This document shows positions 48,455-60,679 of a stretch of 64,000 nt of DNA, one piece after another. The position numbers were made by a program, and so were the translations under genes. The notes under the pieces were generated by a model. That model saw nothing but the letters and a program-made list of their open reading frames with translations, was not told where the DNA came from and made no database searches. Source of the stretch: Glycine soja (taxonomy: Eukaryota > Streptophyta > Magnoliopsida > Fabales > Fabaceae); contig NC_041009.1 of the NCBI RefSeq assembly GCF_004193775.1, forward strand, positions 45,749,534 to 45,813,533, in the 5' to 3' direction. Within the stretch, counting starts at the first letter, position 1; the number at the start of each line of letters is the position of its first letter.

Positions 48455-49368
48455 CATCATCTTGAATAAAGGCTTGGCGTTTTTGCCAATCCAATAAAAA
48501 GGAACTTGATTACCTGACTTTTCATTTTAAAAGTTTTAATTTCATCGTCAAATTTTTTAAAATGAATAAATTTGATTTTTAAATTATCTTAAAATTTTGG
48601 CATCCAATTAAGTTTATTTTTAAGAATTCAAGGATTAAATTTAACCTTTTAAAAATTTGAGAAATAAATTTATTAATATTCAAGAAGTTAAGATCAAATT
48701 GAATAATTTAAAAAAAAAACAAAAAAAACAAGTTGATAATTAGGCCTAATTTTTAATATGTTCACAGAATAATTAACTACAACAAATTGAAGATGATCTA
48801 TGAGGATCAAATTGAACCATTATAACAATTTGGAGAATAAATTAATAATTAACTAAATAATTTGAAACAACGTTCACTCTGGACTAACAATGGCCCGTTG
48901 GAGTAGGAGAAGAACTCAACCTCCACAGGAGAGAGCAAAAAGAAAACACCCACCCAAATATGCCTAGTGCTCCATCTAGAGTCATTATTTTCGAGAAGAA
49001 AGTATGTAGGATGAGAGGGAAAAAAATAATAACCAATAAAAGAAAAGAAAAAAGTTTTGTAAAATTTTAAAAATTTATTTGAGATTATTTTACAAATGTT
49101 TTATACTAACAAATAGGATGAAATCTATCAAAATTATTCTTAAAAAATAATCCACGGACATTTGTATATTTTTAAGTATAATTTTTTTAAGTTATAAAAA
49201 CTCTTAATTGAATATTATCACATTTTATTGTATTTTAAAAAAAATTTAAAAGTCTTAATTAAATTAAATATCGTAAGACTTATTATATTATTTTAAAATT
49301 CTGACAGAATACCACTTTAAAAAAAATCTTTTAAATTTTCTTTGAAATCTTAATCCTATATATAGCCG

Positions 49369-49521
49369 TAAATGTGACGACCCTTAAAGCAGGAATTGCT
49401 ATGTGCTGAAATCCCCTGAAAACAACCACCAGCTGGTGCTACATGTAGCAACGACCATTTTAAAAGAAAATGCCATCGGCTGAAACCACCATCTACTCAT
49501 GGTTCAGGAAATTGCTTACTA
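49369..49521 (+). pseudogene. Peptide gene fragment R5 (degenerate exon)
   Basis: This stretch is clearly related to 58136-58294, sharing AGGAATTGCTATGTGCTGAA (one mismatch) and ACTCATGGTTCAGGAAATTG. It carries an in-frame TAA, a frameshift near the Pro codons and a lost terminal stop (TGCTTA for TGCTGA). About 330 bases upstream of it also match DNA upstream of 58136. No exon 1 is present. Confidence 0.75.
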
Positions 49522-50265
49522 AAAACTGAAAGATATAGTGTATATCTGGAGTTTCACTCCCATGGAAGAAACTCTCTCCTTACCCAAAACTCAAGCAACT
49601 ATATACATAGTTTTTAATTTTGGGTGCCACATTTTTAATTTTAACACTTAATGTGTTAAGATTTTGGTGGTGTCATCTGTATATTTTGCTTTAAAATTTT
49701 GGCCGAATAAGAGCAAGTGTGCTTTATTTTTCCAGTTTGCAGTGGCAATAATAATCTTGTAATAATCTTGTATAATAATCTTGGTTCATCCAATAAATAA
49801 GAATAAACATGTTATTTCAATTTTGTTGAAGTTTGAAGTTATTTGAGCTTTATTTTTTTATAAGAAAAAGGTTAGGTGAATTGAATATTAACTCACCAAA
49901 GTCAGTAGACTGATGAATATAAGACTCAATCAGTGCTTACAAAAAATACTTACACATTATCCACTAACGGTTTTAATCCATCAGTCTTGCAACCAGTATA
50001 GTTAATCTTTTTTTGGTTAGCATGAATTTGTCTCTTATCAAATATCTTGAGTTCATTTAATTTTTCCTTGAACCTTTTTAACCTTTGCCTTGTAATTGGT
50101 TCGATAGATACTTAGATAAGGATCAAGATGTTTGATATTACGTTAAAACATAATTTTTTTTTTTCAAATACTTAATGAAAAAAATTAAAAAATTAAATGT
50201 TACATAATAATCTGAAAATGATTTATTTTTTATATATAAAAAATTTAATTAAATCTATTATTGAG

Positions 50266-50379
50266 GACCCAAATAATCCCGCTATTAAATGTCCTCCCCT
50301 TAAGCCGTATAACCGGAACCGCCATCATGAAACCGCCACCAACACCGTGGGAAGAAGCTATACATGTAGTAGTTTTTAA
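50266..50379 (+). pseudogene. Peptide gene fragment R6 (exon 2 only, Cys lost)
   Basis: The frame reads EDPNNPAIKC-PPL-KPYNRNR. The family's final Cys is Arg (CGC for TGC) and the normal stop is lost, so the frame runs on into what is 3' UTR in its relatives. There is no promoter block or signal exon upstream. The 3' flank (50380-50580) keeps the stem-loop and the AATAAA signal. Confidence 0.75.
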
Positions 50380-51976
50380 TTGGTGCCACATCTTCTTAAC
50401 ACTCTTCCTGTGTTAAATCTCGGTATCATCATCATCTCTATATTTTGGTTTGGAATTCCGTGTGGTTTGGCTGAATAAATTAAAGAACTGTGCTTTTCCC
50501 GTTTGCAGTTGCAATAATCTTGTAATGTTGAACTGAGACAAAGGCTTGGCCTTTTGGCCAATCAATAAATTATAAGGAACTTGATTATCTACGTGCCTTT
50601 CATTTTTATTTTAGTTTGATTTTAATTATTTGCGCCATCTTTTTGAAGAGGTTGTAAAATCCTAATTGAGATGGATAAAGATATTTTTATGCAGTAGAAA
50701 GAAAAATATATTTTGGCAGTAGAAAACTTAATTAATATTATAATTGGTTAATGAGAAAAGAGAGAGCAGAAGAGACGACTCAATGTGCATGGATAATGGG
50801 GACTTTTTGTTATTTGAATAAAAAGATTAAGAAAAAAAAAGAAAAAATAACATTAACTTATAATATTTAAGAATCAATTTAATATTAAATTATTCATAAA
50901 ATTAACTTCTTACACTTTTTATACATTTAAAATTAAATTTAAATTTTTTATTTTTGGATAATTAATTTCTCACCGCCTCACATTTCAAAATACTAAAATA
51001 AATATTTAATCTGAGAAAAACTTATAAATTAAACTTTTAACAGGATTTTAATGATAACTTCATATACGGTATTAGCCCAATATATATTCAAAAACATCCC
51101 TCACAACAACAACTTTAAAATATTAAAAGCAGCCATAAGAAATAACAACCACTCTATGTGTATTCAGCGAGGCCAAACACTCTCTGGTAACTTTGGAACT
51201 CTTATGTAATAAGACTCTTAGGTATTCGGCTCGAACAAATATCCTCCATCACCATACCAACAAAGATCATCCTATCATCTCATTTGAGATATATAAGAAC
51301 ATTATTCATAAATAGTTAGTACTTTAATTTATTATTTTGGATCGAGACATTACTTGAGTGTTCATCTTTTAGTATCTTGTTTCTGGGCTTATCTTGTCAG
51401 TAGTAGATTGTGGATAAGATAGACACTTATACTAAAATACAAGCATAAGGAGGAAAATTAACTTTCTGCCTAGCTCCGTGCAAGTACATCCAATTATTAT
51501 AGATTTATAGTAAGTTATTAATTATTTTTTTATCCTCCAGAAGCAAAAGCAGAAAAAGAAACTATCTATACATAATACATCTGGTGGTAGTTGTTCCTAT
51601 TGCATCCGCAGAAACTATCTATACAGGACAGTAAGACACTGGTGTACACATAGTCAACGAAGAATCATTATCAGCAAGACATCGTGTCCACAGAGTTGCT
51701 ATCACAATAGCAGTGAACAAAGGAAATATGACCTTTTCTTGATGTGTAAGACTTTAATTATCTGCTCAATCAAAGGATCATACGGATATATAATAATAAG
51801 TTATTTAAAAAACATATGTAATTTATCTCATAAATTTTTTAATTATTATTTGAACAAGTTATTTTTAATTATTCCAAATATAATTATATATTTTTAATTA
51901 TTCTTTTAATGGTACTTTAAGTTAAGTGGACTAGATTTTATATTTTAGCATAAGAGGCAATGTAATACTCATACCT

Positions 51977-52839
51977 AGGGGTAAGAATAGGTTAGTTCAG
52001 ACCAGACTTTAAAAGACTTAAGCCTAGTCTAAGATGAATTTTTTAGGCCAGAACTTGACCTATAGCCTATCAAATACTTTTATTTTGTCTCGGTCTAACC
52101 TTTTTAAATGCTTAGTCTGGTCTGATAACTTTTTTAAGTCTTCTTCACATTAAAAGGAATAGAAAAATAAGCCAATAAAAAGGATATGATTTTTGTTTGC
52201 TCTGTAATTTGTTAAAGGAATAAGAAGATGAAAGAAAAAATGACAAGGTCTTGAAATTTTGTTTGCTGTGCAATTTTTGTTAGTTGTGTTCTCTATTTTA
52301 CTTCAATCTAAACATAATAGGAGAAGGAAGTCGTTAAAAGGAATAGGAAAATAAGTCAATAAAAATAATGAGAAATATAAAGGTAATGAATTGAATTTCT
52401 TAAAACCAGTATAAAGAATGAAACGAATATCTTAAAACTAGTAAAAAAAATGAAACGACAGTTAGCACATGACTCACACCACGTAAATTGTAATTAAAGT
52501 CTTGCTTGATTATAAGAATGGAAATTATGAAGCAATAGTGTGTAATCAAAGTCTGCTGGTTTAAAAAAAAAATATATTAATTATACCGTATGTTCTGTTA
52601 AATGCAATGACACATATATATTGATATCCAAAAAAATAATATAAATATATATACATGTATATAGGCCGACCTATCAGACTTATAAGACTTTTTAATAAGC
52701 TTAAGTCTGGTCTATTTAATTTAATAGGTTTTTAAAAAAACCCGAGCCTAATCTTTTTATTAAATATGTCTATTCAAGTCAGACTTTATGTGGGCCAAGT
52801 TATAGACCCTGTAGACCGGCCTGTCCTATTCCCACCCCT
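51977..52839. mobile_element. 863-bp non-autonomous transposon (Mutator-like MITE candidate)
   Basis: The element begins AGGGGTAAGAATAGG and ends CCTATTCCCACCCCT, so its ends are inverted repeats (13 of 15 bases match). It is flanked by perfect 10-base direct repeats, ACTCATACCT, at 51967-51976 and 52840-52849. The duplicated region at about 63277-63288 holds one uninterrupted ACTCATACCT, which is the empty site. A duplication of 9-11 bases is typical of Mutator-like elements. No transposase is encoded. The insertion postdates the segmental duplication. Confidence 0.88.
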
Positions 52840-52985
52840 ACTCATACCTCTCAAGGGACGGAAATATAATTTTATTCATCAAGTCTTAGTGCAAGTTTTT
52901 GGTTGTCTTTCCTTTGCATTTTCATTATTTATATTTGGCAAATTTCTTTTCACATGAATATAAAACTTCACAAGTTGGAAACAAT

Positions 52986-53851
52986 ATTCCTCATATTGAT
53001 GCTCATAGAGTTAGTAATTAGCGAAGTTGGATCTTTTTTTATTAAATTTGTTTGGGCATATGTGTTTTAAATTGGTAACTTGTGTTTTTCAGAAGTCAAG
53101 GGAAACTCCTTGTTAACTTGTGGTGGAGATCTTATATACCATTATTCGGTGGCGTTTTCAACCTTAGTTCCTTATTATTAGTATTACCCAGTGGATTTCT
53201 TAAGTGCATTTTGTTGGTTGATTTTCTGGTTTTTAATTGTTTTGAACTTTTACCATGGTATTGTAACACAAGTAACCAAAATATTTTTAAAAAATAATTA
53301 GAACATTTGTTTTCTATTCCAAACTATTTAAATAGCATTGTTGAATATATTATGTGTTGATTCTTATGGAAGTTAAAAATCTTATGTATAATATTCGTCT
53401 GGTTTAAATCTGAAAAATTAGGGGGATGGTGGATAGGTGAAGAATCTCCTAGTAATAGACATTCAATATTTTGAGACTGATTTCCCAACTTTCTTTGGTT
53501 GCTAAATCAGTCATTTAAAGGGATTACTGAATTAGTTACTGGTTAATGTTTAAAATCGGTCACCAAGTCAGTTATTATAACATATAAATCAGTCATTACA
53601 AAAAATGGCCACTCTAATCTGTAACAGATTCAGCAACTCTGAAATAAGGTCTAAAACTGTTTATAAGTCAGTCGCTAAATTGGATTATAAAACAGTTTGT
53701 ATGTTGGTCCCCAAAATCAGCTACGAAGGTTTTAGCTACTAATAAAAAATGGTCTCCAATTTAGTCGCTAACTGATGTGGTGACTGTTTTTCTTATTTTA
53801 GATCGAGACAGAATTAGAATTTTGTCTGTAAAGTGGATTTTTCTTGTAGTG
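52986..53851. mobile_element. Partial CACTA-type transposon end
   Basis: The DNA at 53833-53851 (GTGGATTTTTCTTGTAGTG) is the inverse of CACTACAAGAAAAATCCAC, the standard terminus of plant CACTA elements. Before it lie multiple short subterminal repeats of the type GTCACTAA, CAGTCATT and TAGTCGCTAA on both strands (53490-53770). The left boundary is inferred from where homology with 42240-42290 breaks, and no left CACTA end is seen. The right duplicate (about 63430-64000) carries the same element, so it entered before the duplication. Confidence 0.6.
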
Positions 53852-54780
53852 AAATAAATTTTAAAATTGTGGAGTTGATTTGTTTTACTGATCATCATAT
53901 TAATACTTAGTAGTCTTGCGGGAAGTGACAATAATCTTCATTGGAAACTATAAACATACAAAATAAATATTTTTATCCTAATAAAATTTATTCTATACCT
54001 AAAAATTAACCCGTTAATTTAACAACAGTAGGCAAATATAGATTTGTCTCAATGCATTTTCTTGCCTTATAAATGTTTGCCTTCCTAGTAAATACCCTAA
54101 AGTCGTTAATCCCGATTGCCTTTTTTCTTCCAATTTATATATATATTAATTCTGACAAAGAAAAATCAGAAATTCAGACATCGTCAAAAAGAATATTGAA
54201 GGTAAAGTTGCAAACCCTTTATAGTGATATTTCTAGTGTATGTCTAAAGAATTTTATCTTACACTAAAAAATGCTTTTAATTTCTCTAGAAAGTCGTCTT
54301 CTTTTTTATCATTTTCTGTTATAAATATTTCATAGAATTTGTTAACAAAGGATAAATATATTTAAAACATTTTATTGAAAAAGAAATCAAATAAATGACT
54401 TATTTCCTTTATGTATTTGTAACAAAGGATTATTTTCTTAATAAAATTAATCTACTTTTGTATTTGTAACATTAATTTTAAGAAACAACATCGAGTTTCT
54501 TAAAAGCTTTTAATTTTCGATTGGTTGTATGTTCCTTTCCATTTTTCTATTTGTCAATTTTCTTTTCATTTAAATATAAAATTTCAGTAGTTGAAAACAA
54601 CATAATTCATAGGATGGAAATTTCAAAATTACTTTGTTGAAATATTGTGAGAATTTTGGCTTGATGGTTGAAGGGGAAAAAAAAAAAAAGAGGTCATGGA
54701 TTAACTAATATTTTTTACTAACAAAAACAAATAAATTAATAACTAATATTGATCTTTTAAAAAAAATGTTGAAAATTTGA
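53852..54780. other. Array DNA without a gene
   Basis: A partial promoter block (TTTGTCTCAATGCATTTTCT near 54043) and further array repeats lie here, with no signal-peptide exon. The frame at 54073-54267 has no support. Confidence 0.55.
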
Positions 54781-55017
54781 TGTAAACAAACATAAATTTT
54801 ATCTCAATGGATTTTATTCCCTAAATAAATGCTTGCATTTCCAGGAAATATCCTAAACTTAATTTGTGTGCATTTCCAAAGTCTAGTCAATGCGCGGTAT
54901 ATATATATCTAACCAAACAAAAATCTTTTTAAAGTTTGGTCCTCCAGTCACTGAGCAAGTTGCAAAGAGTCCTGTTATTAGTCAATGTGCATTTACAAAT
55001 ATTTGAGACTATAAATA
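54780..55017 (+). promoter_or_regulatory. Promoter of peptide gene R7
   Basis: The conserved block (TCTCAATGGATTTTATTCC, GCTTGCATTTCCAGGAAATA, CTAGTCAATGCGCGGTAT) is followed by TATAAATA at 55010-55017, about 74 bases before the ATG. Confidence 0.7.
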
Positions 55018-55090
55018 CATGATAACATGCTTTATATACATGCAAAAGGAAAATTGAATTATATCTACTAAGCATTAAATATCCCCAACC

Positions 55091-56590
55091 ATGAAGGCAA
55101 TTCTTATTGCATTCTTACTGTTGCCCTATGTGGCTTTCGTTCCCAGTTCAACTCTAGCTCGAGAACCGAAGGGTAACACTCATGACTAACTACTCTCAAG
55201 TTGTTCAAATCTCATACGCATGTGCATATTAATATATAAACTTGTTTTTCATCAAGAAATATTGCATTCCAGCATCTATCTCACGTTTGGCTTTGGTAAT
55301 TGAAAATGAATTGCAACTTAAAACCTACCAAACTCTCATGCAAGACAACCACACCAGTTATATATATAATATTGATTTGGCTCTTTTATGCTTTTATATT
55401 AGTCTGTAGATATATGTATCATGTATCAAATCTGCCTGCTTTAGCATATTTGTGAATAACAAACCGAGACAAAAAAAAAAAAATGAAATACGAACATATT
55501 TTCTCTATTTCTTTTTAATTGTTGAATTTTTTTAGAGAATTAACGTAATGATATAAGATTTTATTATATTAACATAAATGAGAATAATTTTTTTAAAGAA
55601 AAAAACTTATATTTAATTCTCATTATATATAAATTTTTCTTAGACTAACACCAACATAATAGATTTGAAGACACATATAATTTTTATTTTTTGTCAATAT
55701 TATATATTTACCGTTCACCTAAATTTTAATTAAGTTACACATATTGTTTATTGTGAAGTACCAATGAAAATTGATAAAATAAATAACTTAATATCAGTAT
55801 ATTTTTTAGCATAAAATCTTATGAAAGAAACTTAGATATTGTATTTTAGGTGTTTTTTTAACTTTTTTTTATAAAAAATTGTTTTTTAATTTTGTGTTGC
55901 TCTCCAATCAGAAATGAAATTCTACCCTGAGAATCCACATACTAAGTGTTCTCATTACAGAATTATATAAAGACTTAAATATCGTGAGTGATTGTAATTT
56001 AACATTTTTTTGTTCTTCTAAAATTATTTTTGTTTTGTTTTTTTTTCATTTAAATTATGTTTATTTTATTTTTAGTCTTTAAAATATTTTAGATAATATT
56101 TTGAATAATAAATAAATTTTATTTAAAGTGCTATATATAAGAATAAAAAATAAAATAAACATAATTTATAATAATTAAAAACATAAAATAATTTACAAGA
56201 ATAAAAAAATATTAAGTTATAAGAAATAAAAAATATTTAATTAAATATTATAAATTACAAGGTTAAACTTAAATTCTAATTGTATGTAAGTTTCATCTTT
56301 TCTTAATTTTTATCTAAAAATGTTAAAAGATAAATAAAAAGAACCGACAATAATTATTAATGATATGTATGTGCTATTATGCAGAGGCAGTGACTATTCC
56401 GATTGGGCTCGGTAATCCTCCTTTTATTAGATGTGACCCTACTAATAATGGCTATGGAAGGTGTGGCGGGTTAAAACAGTCACCACCACCATCAAAACCA
56501 TCTTTATGTTCTACTGTAGGTGGATATAAAAAATGCTCCCCATCGCAGCCGCCACCACCACCATGTGAAAAATATATACGTAATTGCTGA
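55091..56590 (+). CDS. Secreted Cys/Pro-rich peptide R7 with doubled Cys module
   Basis: The two exons are 55091-55172 (phase 1, AAGG|GTAAC) and 56385-56590 (after TTATGCAG), with a 1.2-kb intron, giving a 95-aa precursor. The signal peptide is MKAILIAFLLLPYVAFVPSS followed by TLA. The mature part carries six cysteines: FIRC...GYGRC, then LC-STVGGYKK-C, then a run of prolines and C-EKYIRN-C. The C-x(7-8)-C unit with a G-Y core thus appears twice, so this is the longest and most elaborate intact member. It ends in YIRNC like R2. The array context and shared promoter indicate the same extracellular role as R2, R4 and R9, whatever that is. RALF resemblance is an inference. Confidence 0.78.
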
Positions 56591-56852
56591 CGAACATCTA
56601 ATTGAGATATCGAAAGATATCCGATTGAGGGGAAAAGCTATGTATCCTAAACCCAAAAAGAATGCCAAGCATCTAATTGTTGGTGCCACATCTTTTTAAC
56701 ACTATTGCTGTGTTACATGGTGGTATCATCATCTCTGTATTTTACTTTAGATTTCCGTGTGGTGTGGTTGCATAGGAAGTGTGTTTTTCCTGTTTGTAGT
56801 TGTAATAATCTTATCATTTTGTGAGACAAAGGGCAGGCCTTTTGGCCAATCC

Positions 56853-56858
56853 AATAAA
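56853..56858 (+). terminator. Poly(A) signal region of R7
   Basis: AATAAA follows a small hairpin GGCC-TTTT-GGCC (about 56838-56847). The usual upstream stem-loop near 56695-56715 (TTTTTAACAC...GTGTTACA) is partly broken in this copy. Confidence 0.5.
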
Positions 56859-56871
56859 TAAAGTGTGGTAA

Positions 56872-56874
<3 letters not shown>

Positions 56875-56919
<45 letters not shown>
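56875..56919. repeat. (TA)n microsatellite
   Basis: A TA tract of about 45 bases lies between R7 and fragment R8. Confidence 0.95.
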
Positions 56920-56922
<3 letters not shown>

Positions 56923-56997
56923 GTGACCAGTAAATTAAACTACTACGAAATTTTTGTGTGAAATATGAACATTTGTTAATGTACATGCTATTATGCA

Positions 56998-57079
56998 GCA
57001 GCAGCAGAAACGTTTGAGACTGCGAATCCTTTAAATCCTGTTATGACGAGGGTGTATTGCATAAAAATTTTAAAAGATT
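56998..57079 (+). pseudogene. Peptide gene fragment R8, start of a mature exon
   Basis: After TTATGCAG the frame reads AAAETFETANPLNP, then VMTRVYC, resembling the beginning of the R7 mature exon (EAVTI, GNPPFIRC). It runs into unrelated AT-rich DNA and a stop at 57077-57079. The probable continuation is the exon at 58136-58294, separated by about 1.1 kb of inserted sequence. No exon 1 precedes it. Confidence 0.6.
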
Positions 57080-58135
57080 AATTTAACATAAAAAAGTTTT
57101 TATGAATTTTAAACATCATGCAGAAATATTATGAGTTCTGTACAAGACTTTAAATTTATATTATAAGAATTTAAAAAATTTACAGATTTATAAGATTTAA
57201 AAAAAATTATAAATTTTTAAAAACACATTCAGAATTATAAGTGTTAGTGAAAAAATAATAAAAAATAATGAGATCCAAATAAAAAAAGTAAAACAATATA
57301 GTTTTATTAATCTTTTAATAATAATATTGATTCTAATTTTATGTTCTCCTATATTATTATTTCTTGTCATAATATTTTTTTCATTTTTACTTTTGGATAT
57401 GGACAATAAATTTAAAATTATACATTTATTTTTTATTTTTTATTTTTTAAAATATTGTAATTATTTCATGATGAATCTAATGATATATTTAAATGAAGTG
57501 TAATAATAAACATATACTAGAAGAAATAGTGAGCGTAGAAAATTTATAGGAAGATTAGTGAGTGATCGGGATGATGAAATTAAGGATCACAATTACAAAA
57601 ATATTGTATCGAGCAATTGATTAACATAGTTAGTATAAGAAATACATGATCAGTCTTAACTCATAAGATAAACCTAAATTTAATTTAGGGAACAAAAAAA
57701 AGTGTAAAGGAAAAAAATATATTTAATATTTTTTATTCCAAAAAAATAAAAGAAATATATACAGTACATGCATTTTAAAGAATATTAAACGGAGAAGATG
57801 ATGTGCATAAAGAGAAAAAAGAAAGTCTAGTAATTAATAAAAAGAAAAGAAAAAAAAAACAAAACTTCAAATATTTGAATTTGATAGATGTTTAATACCA
57901 TAAAGTTTGATAAAATCTATCAAAATCATTCTTAAAAAACAGTCCAAAAAATATAAGTTATAAATTATAAAAAATCTTAATGGAATATCACAAGATTTTA
58001 TTGTCTTTCTTAAAAAAAATTAAAATTTTAACTAAATATCATAAGAATTATTTATATTATTTTAAAACCCTAATTGATTACTAAGACTTTTTTATAATAA
58101 TTTTTTAAAAAAAATCTTTTGAAATCTTAATTTAA
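57080..58135. mobile_element. Possible AT-rich insertion splitting fragment R8
   Basis: This roughly 1.06-kb AT-rich segment lies between two halves of what looks like one mature exon. Its right third (about 57850-58130) also occurs upstream of fragment R5 (about 49040-49365). Words such as TTTAAAAGATT and AAAATCTTTTGAAAT at its two ends suggest inverted ends, but I found no target duplication, so the transposon call is tentative. Confidence 0.4.
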
Positions 58136-58294
58136 TACCGCCTTCAATGTAACTACCCTTGTAGCAGAAATTGCTATGTGCTGAAATCCCCTGCAAAACC
58201 ACCACCAGCTGGTGCTACATATGGCAACGACCCTTTTAAAAGAAATTGCCATGGGCTGAAACCACCATGTACTCATGGTTCAGGAAATTGCTGA
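58136..58294 (+). pseudogene. Peptide gene fragment R8, open six-Cys exon end
   Basis: From 58148 the frame is open for 48 codons to a TGA at 58292-58294: C-NYP-C-SRN-C, a Pro-rich middle with KSPAKPPPAG, then NDPFKRN-C-HGLKPP-C-THGSGN-C. Six evenly placed cysteines and intact prolines suggest recent coding function. However, no acceptor site or start codon adjoins it, and a stop lies just upstream at 58133-58135. Fragment R5 is its decayed relative. If the segment 57080-58135 were spliced or absent, it would extend the fragment at 56998. Confidence 0.6.
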
Positions 58295-58419
58295 CTAAAA
58301 ACTGAAAGATATATAGTGTATATCTGGAGTTTCACTCCCATGGAAGAAGCTCTCTCCTTACCCAAAACTCTCAAACAACTATATATATAGTTTTTAATTT
58401 TCGGTGCCACGTTTTTACT

Positions 58420-59460
58420 CTTAACACTTACTGTGTTTAAATTTTGGTGGTGTCATCTCTATATTTTGCTTTAGAATTCCGTGTAGTTTGGCTGAATAAG
58501 AGCAAGTGTGCTTTATTTTCCAGTTTGCAGTGACAATAATAATCTTGTGATGTTGTGAAACAAAGGTCTGGCCTTTAGCTTGGTTCATACAAATAAATAA
58601 GAATAAAAACATGCTATTTCAATTTGCTTCCACGCCTTTCAATTTTGTTGAAGTTATTTGAGCTTCTTTTTTTTTTATAAGAAAGCATTTAGGTGAATTG
58701 AGTGTCTGGAATTCACCAAAGTCAAAGGATAGACCCGACATATATTAAGACTTAATGGATATTTAAAAAAAATATTTTTCCTTTCCATGAATTATTTGTC
58801 TCTTATCAAATATCTTGAGTTCATTTAGTTTTTCCTTGAACCTTTTAACCTTTGCCTTGTAATCCGTTCGATAGATACTTAGATAAGGATCAAGATGTTT
58901 GATATGGATTAGATTCTCACTCTAATCAGAAATAGAAAATGTCACAATGCTTTGTTTTTTTTGGAATTTCAAATAAAATTACAATATAGTTAAATATTTT
59001 GGTTATCTTCAATTCATCTTTCACTTTGTAGCTCTGCAACAAAGGACTCTTAGTATTTGAAGGAGGACGTATATCATCAAAGTCCACTACAGTCAATTCT
59101 TCTTCTTTTGCTTTCCCCCATAAGACAGCATAAAACCCAAATGAGAGTATCACTGCTCCAACAACGCTACAACTTAATTTTCTTCTCTTCTAGTAGTAGA
59201 TTATATAAATCTAGTTTTACACATAAATTAATTATAAATATTTTTAGAATACATTTTAATTTTTAATTTTATGAAAACAAAAAATATTTTAAATTTTTTA
59301 CAAAGATGAATATCTAATATTTTCATATTTAGAACAAAAACATTTTTTAATCTTTAATTTAATAGTGTTAAATTAAATGGAATAAATTGTATATTTCAAC
59401 ATTAAAGAAAGTGTGATACTTACCTCTCTTAGGACGAAAGTGTAATTTTTTGGGCCAAGG
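58420..59460. other. 3' flank of fragment R8 and intergenic DNA
   Basis: 58420-58610 keeps the family's 3' UTR features. It resembles 49600-49810, the flank of R5. Beyond that I see no gene; the frames at 58926-59153 and 59057-59266 overlap on opposite strands. Confidence 0.55.
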
Positions 59461-60679
59461 TTTTTTAGTCTCAAAATTTAAAATAATTTTTTGTCCCCAG
59501 ATTTAAAATATGTGTTTTTAGTCTTCTTGGTTTGTAAATAACTTATTTTGGTTCTTAAAACATTGTTAAAAATTCTGTTGACGTGGCTAACATGTTTTCT
59601 GGTAGTTTTTAAAATATGATTTATGTCCGGTTTTAAACTCTTAAAATTTAAATTAACAAATAATGTTTTAAAATAAGTTTTGTAGTGATTTTAAACTCCA
59701 AAATCCAGCAAAGCCAAAGCAAACATCATGTTCATACATTCGAGCAAAATCAATTCCAACGTGGGTCTGAAGAATTAATTGTTTTTATTCAATTGAATTG
59801 CAAAATATATTAAAAAAGGATATATAGCCTATTGTAAAAATAAAAGAAAATAATAGAAACTGAAATTTCTCTATAATATAATAATTTTTATCATCTTGAA
59901 GTGAAATTTTATTTAAAGATTAAAAGTTATTTAAAATTTTAACAATTGAATGCAAATCAAACTTTATGATACCGAGATCTTTGAAGACATTTAATTACTT
60001 TTCTAATGCATATACTACTTATAGAATAATATTAATTATTTATGTTATTGTCATCTACTAAAATAAATTTATCAAAATTGAAAATGTTAAAATCCTAATA
60101 TGAGGTCTACTATGTCAAAGTTAGATTAAAAAGTTTAGTTTGATTTCCATCAATATTTTTTATTATGGTAAAAACTAAAAACATAATGGTACAAAATTTC
60201 ATAAATTAAGACCGGACATTTTTTTTTCTTATGCTAAATGTGAAAATTTGAAAAAAGTTCGAAAATTAAAATCACAATTGATCCTATTATTTATCTAATA
60301 AATATTATTTTCTTAGTAAAAAAAATGTACTTTTGTATTTGTAACATTAATTTTAAGAAATAACATCAAGTTTTTGAAAGCCAAGTTAGGTAGGTAATTT
60401 CGTTTCTAGGAATTTTTTTTACGCACTCTCTTGGTTTATTTCAAATATATAAGTTAGGATAAGAACATGCATACTGATTTTCTGTCCATTCAGTATTCGA
60501 GAAAAAAAATACATGAAATGAATATTTTTGCAGCTCTTTTATCAAGTCTTCGGCTTTATCTTTTTGGATTGGTTATATGTTCCTTTCTGTATAATATTCC
60601 TATTTGTCAATTTTCTTTTCATATACATGTAAAAATTCAATAGTTGAAAACAAACATAATTAATTGGATGGAAATTTCA

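Larger units (their letters stand above)
46007..53545. repeat. Large direct duplication, left copy
   Basis: 46007-48240 matches 59461-61672 nearly base for base with small indels, through promoter, R4/R9 exon 1, intron and exon 2. About 50400-51966 matches 61690-63283, and 52850-53545 matches 63294-64000. The left copy holds about 2.2 kb more (about 48240-50400, with fragments R5 and R6) and an 863-base transposon at 51977-52839. The right copy runs off the window end. Confidence 0.9.

Noticed and set aside
50197..50379. 60-codon frame as an intact peptide gene
   Set aside because: There is no signal peptide, the last Cys is Arg, and the family stop codon is lost, so I treat it as fragment R6.
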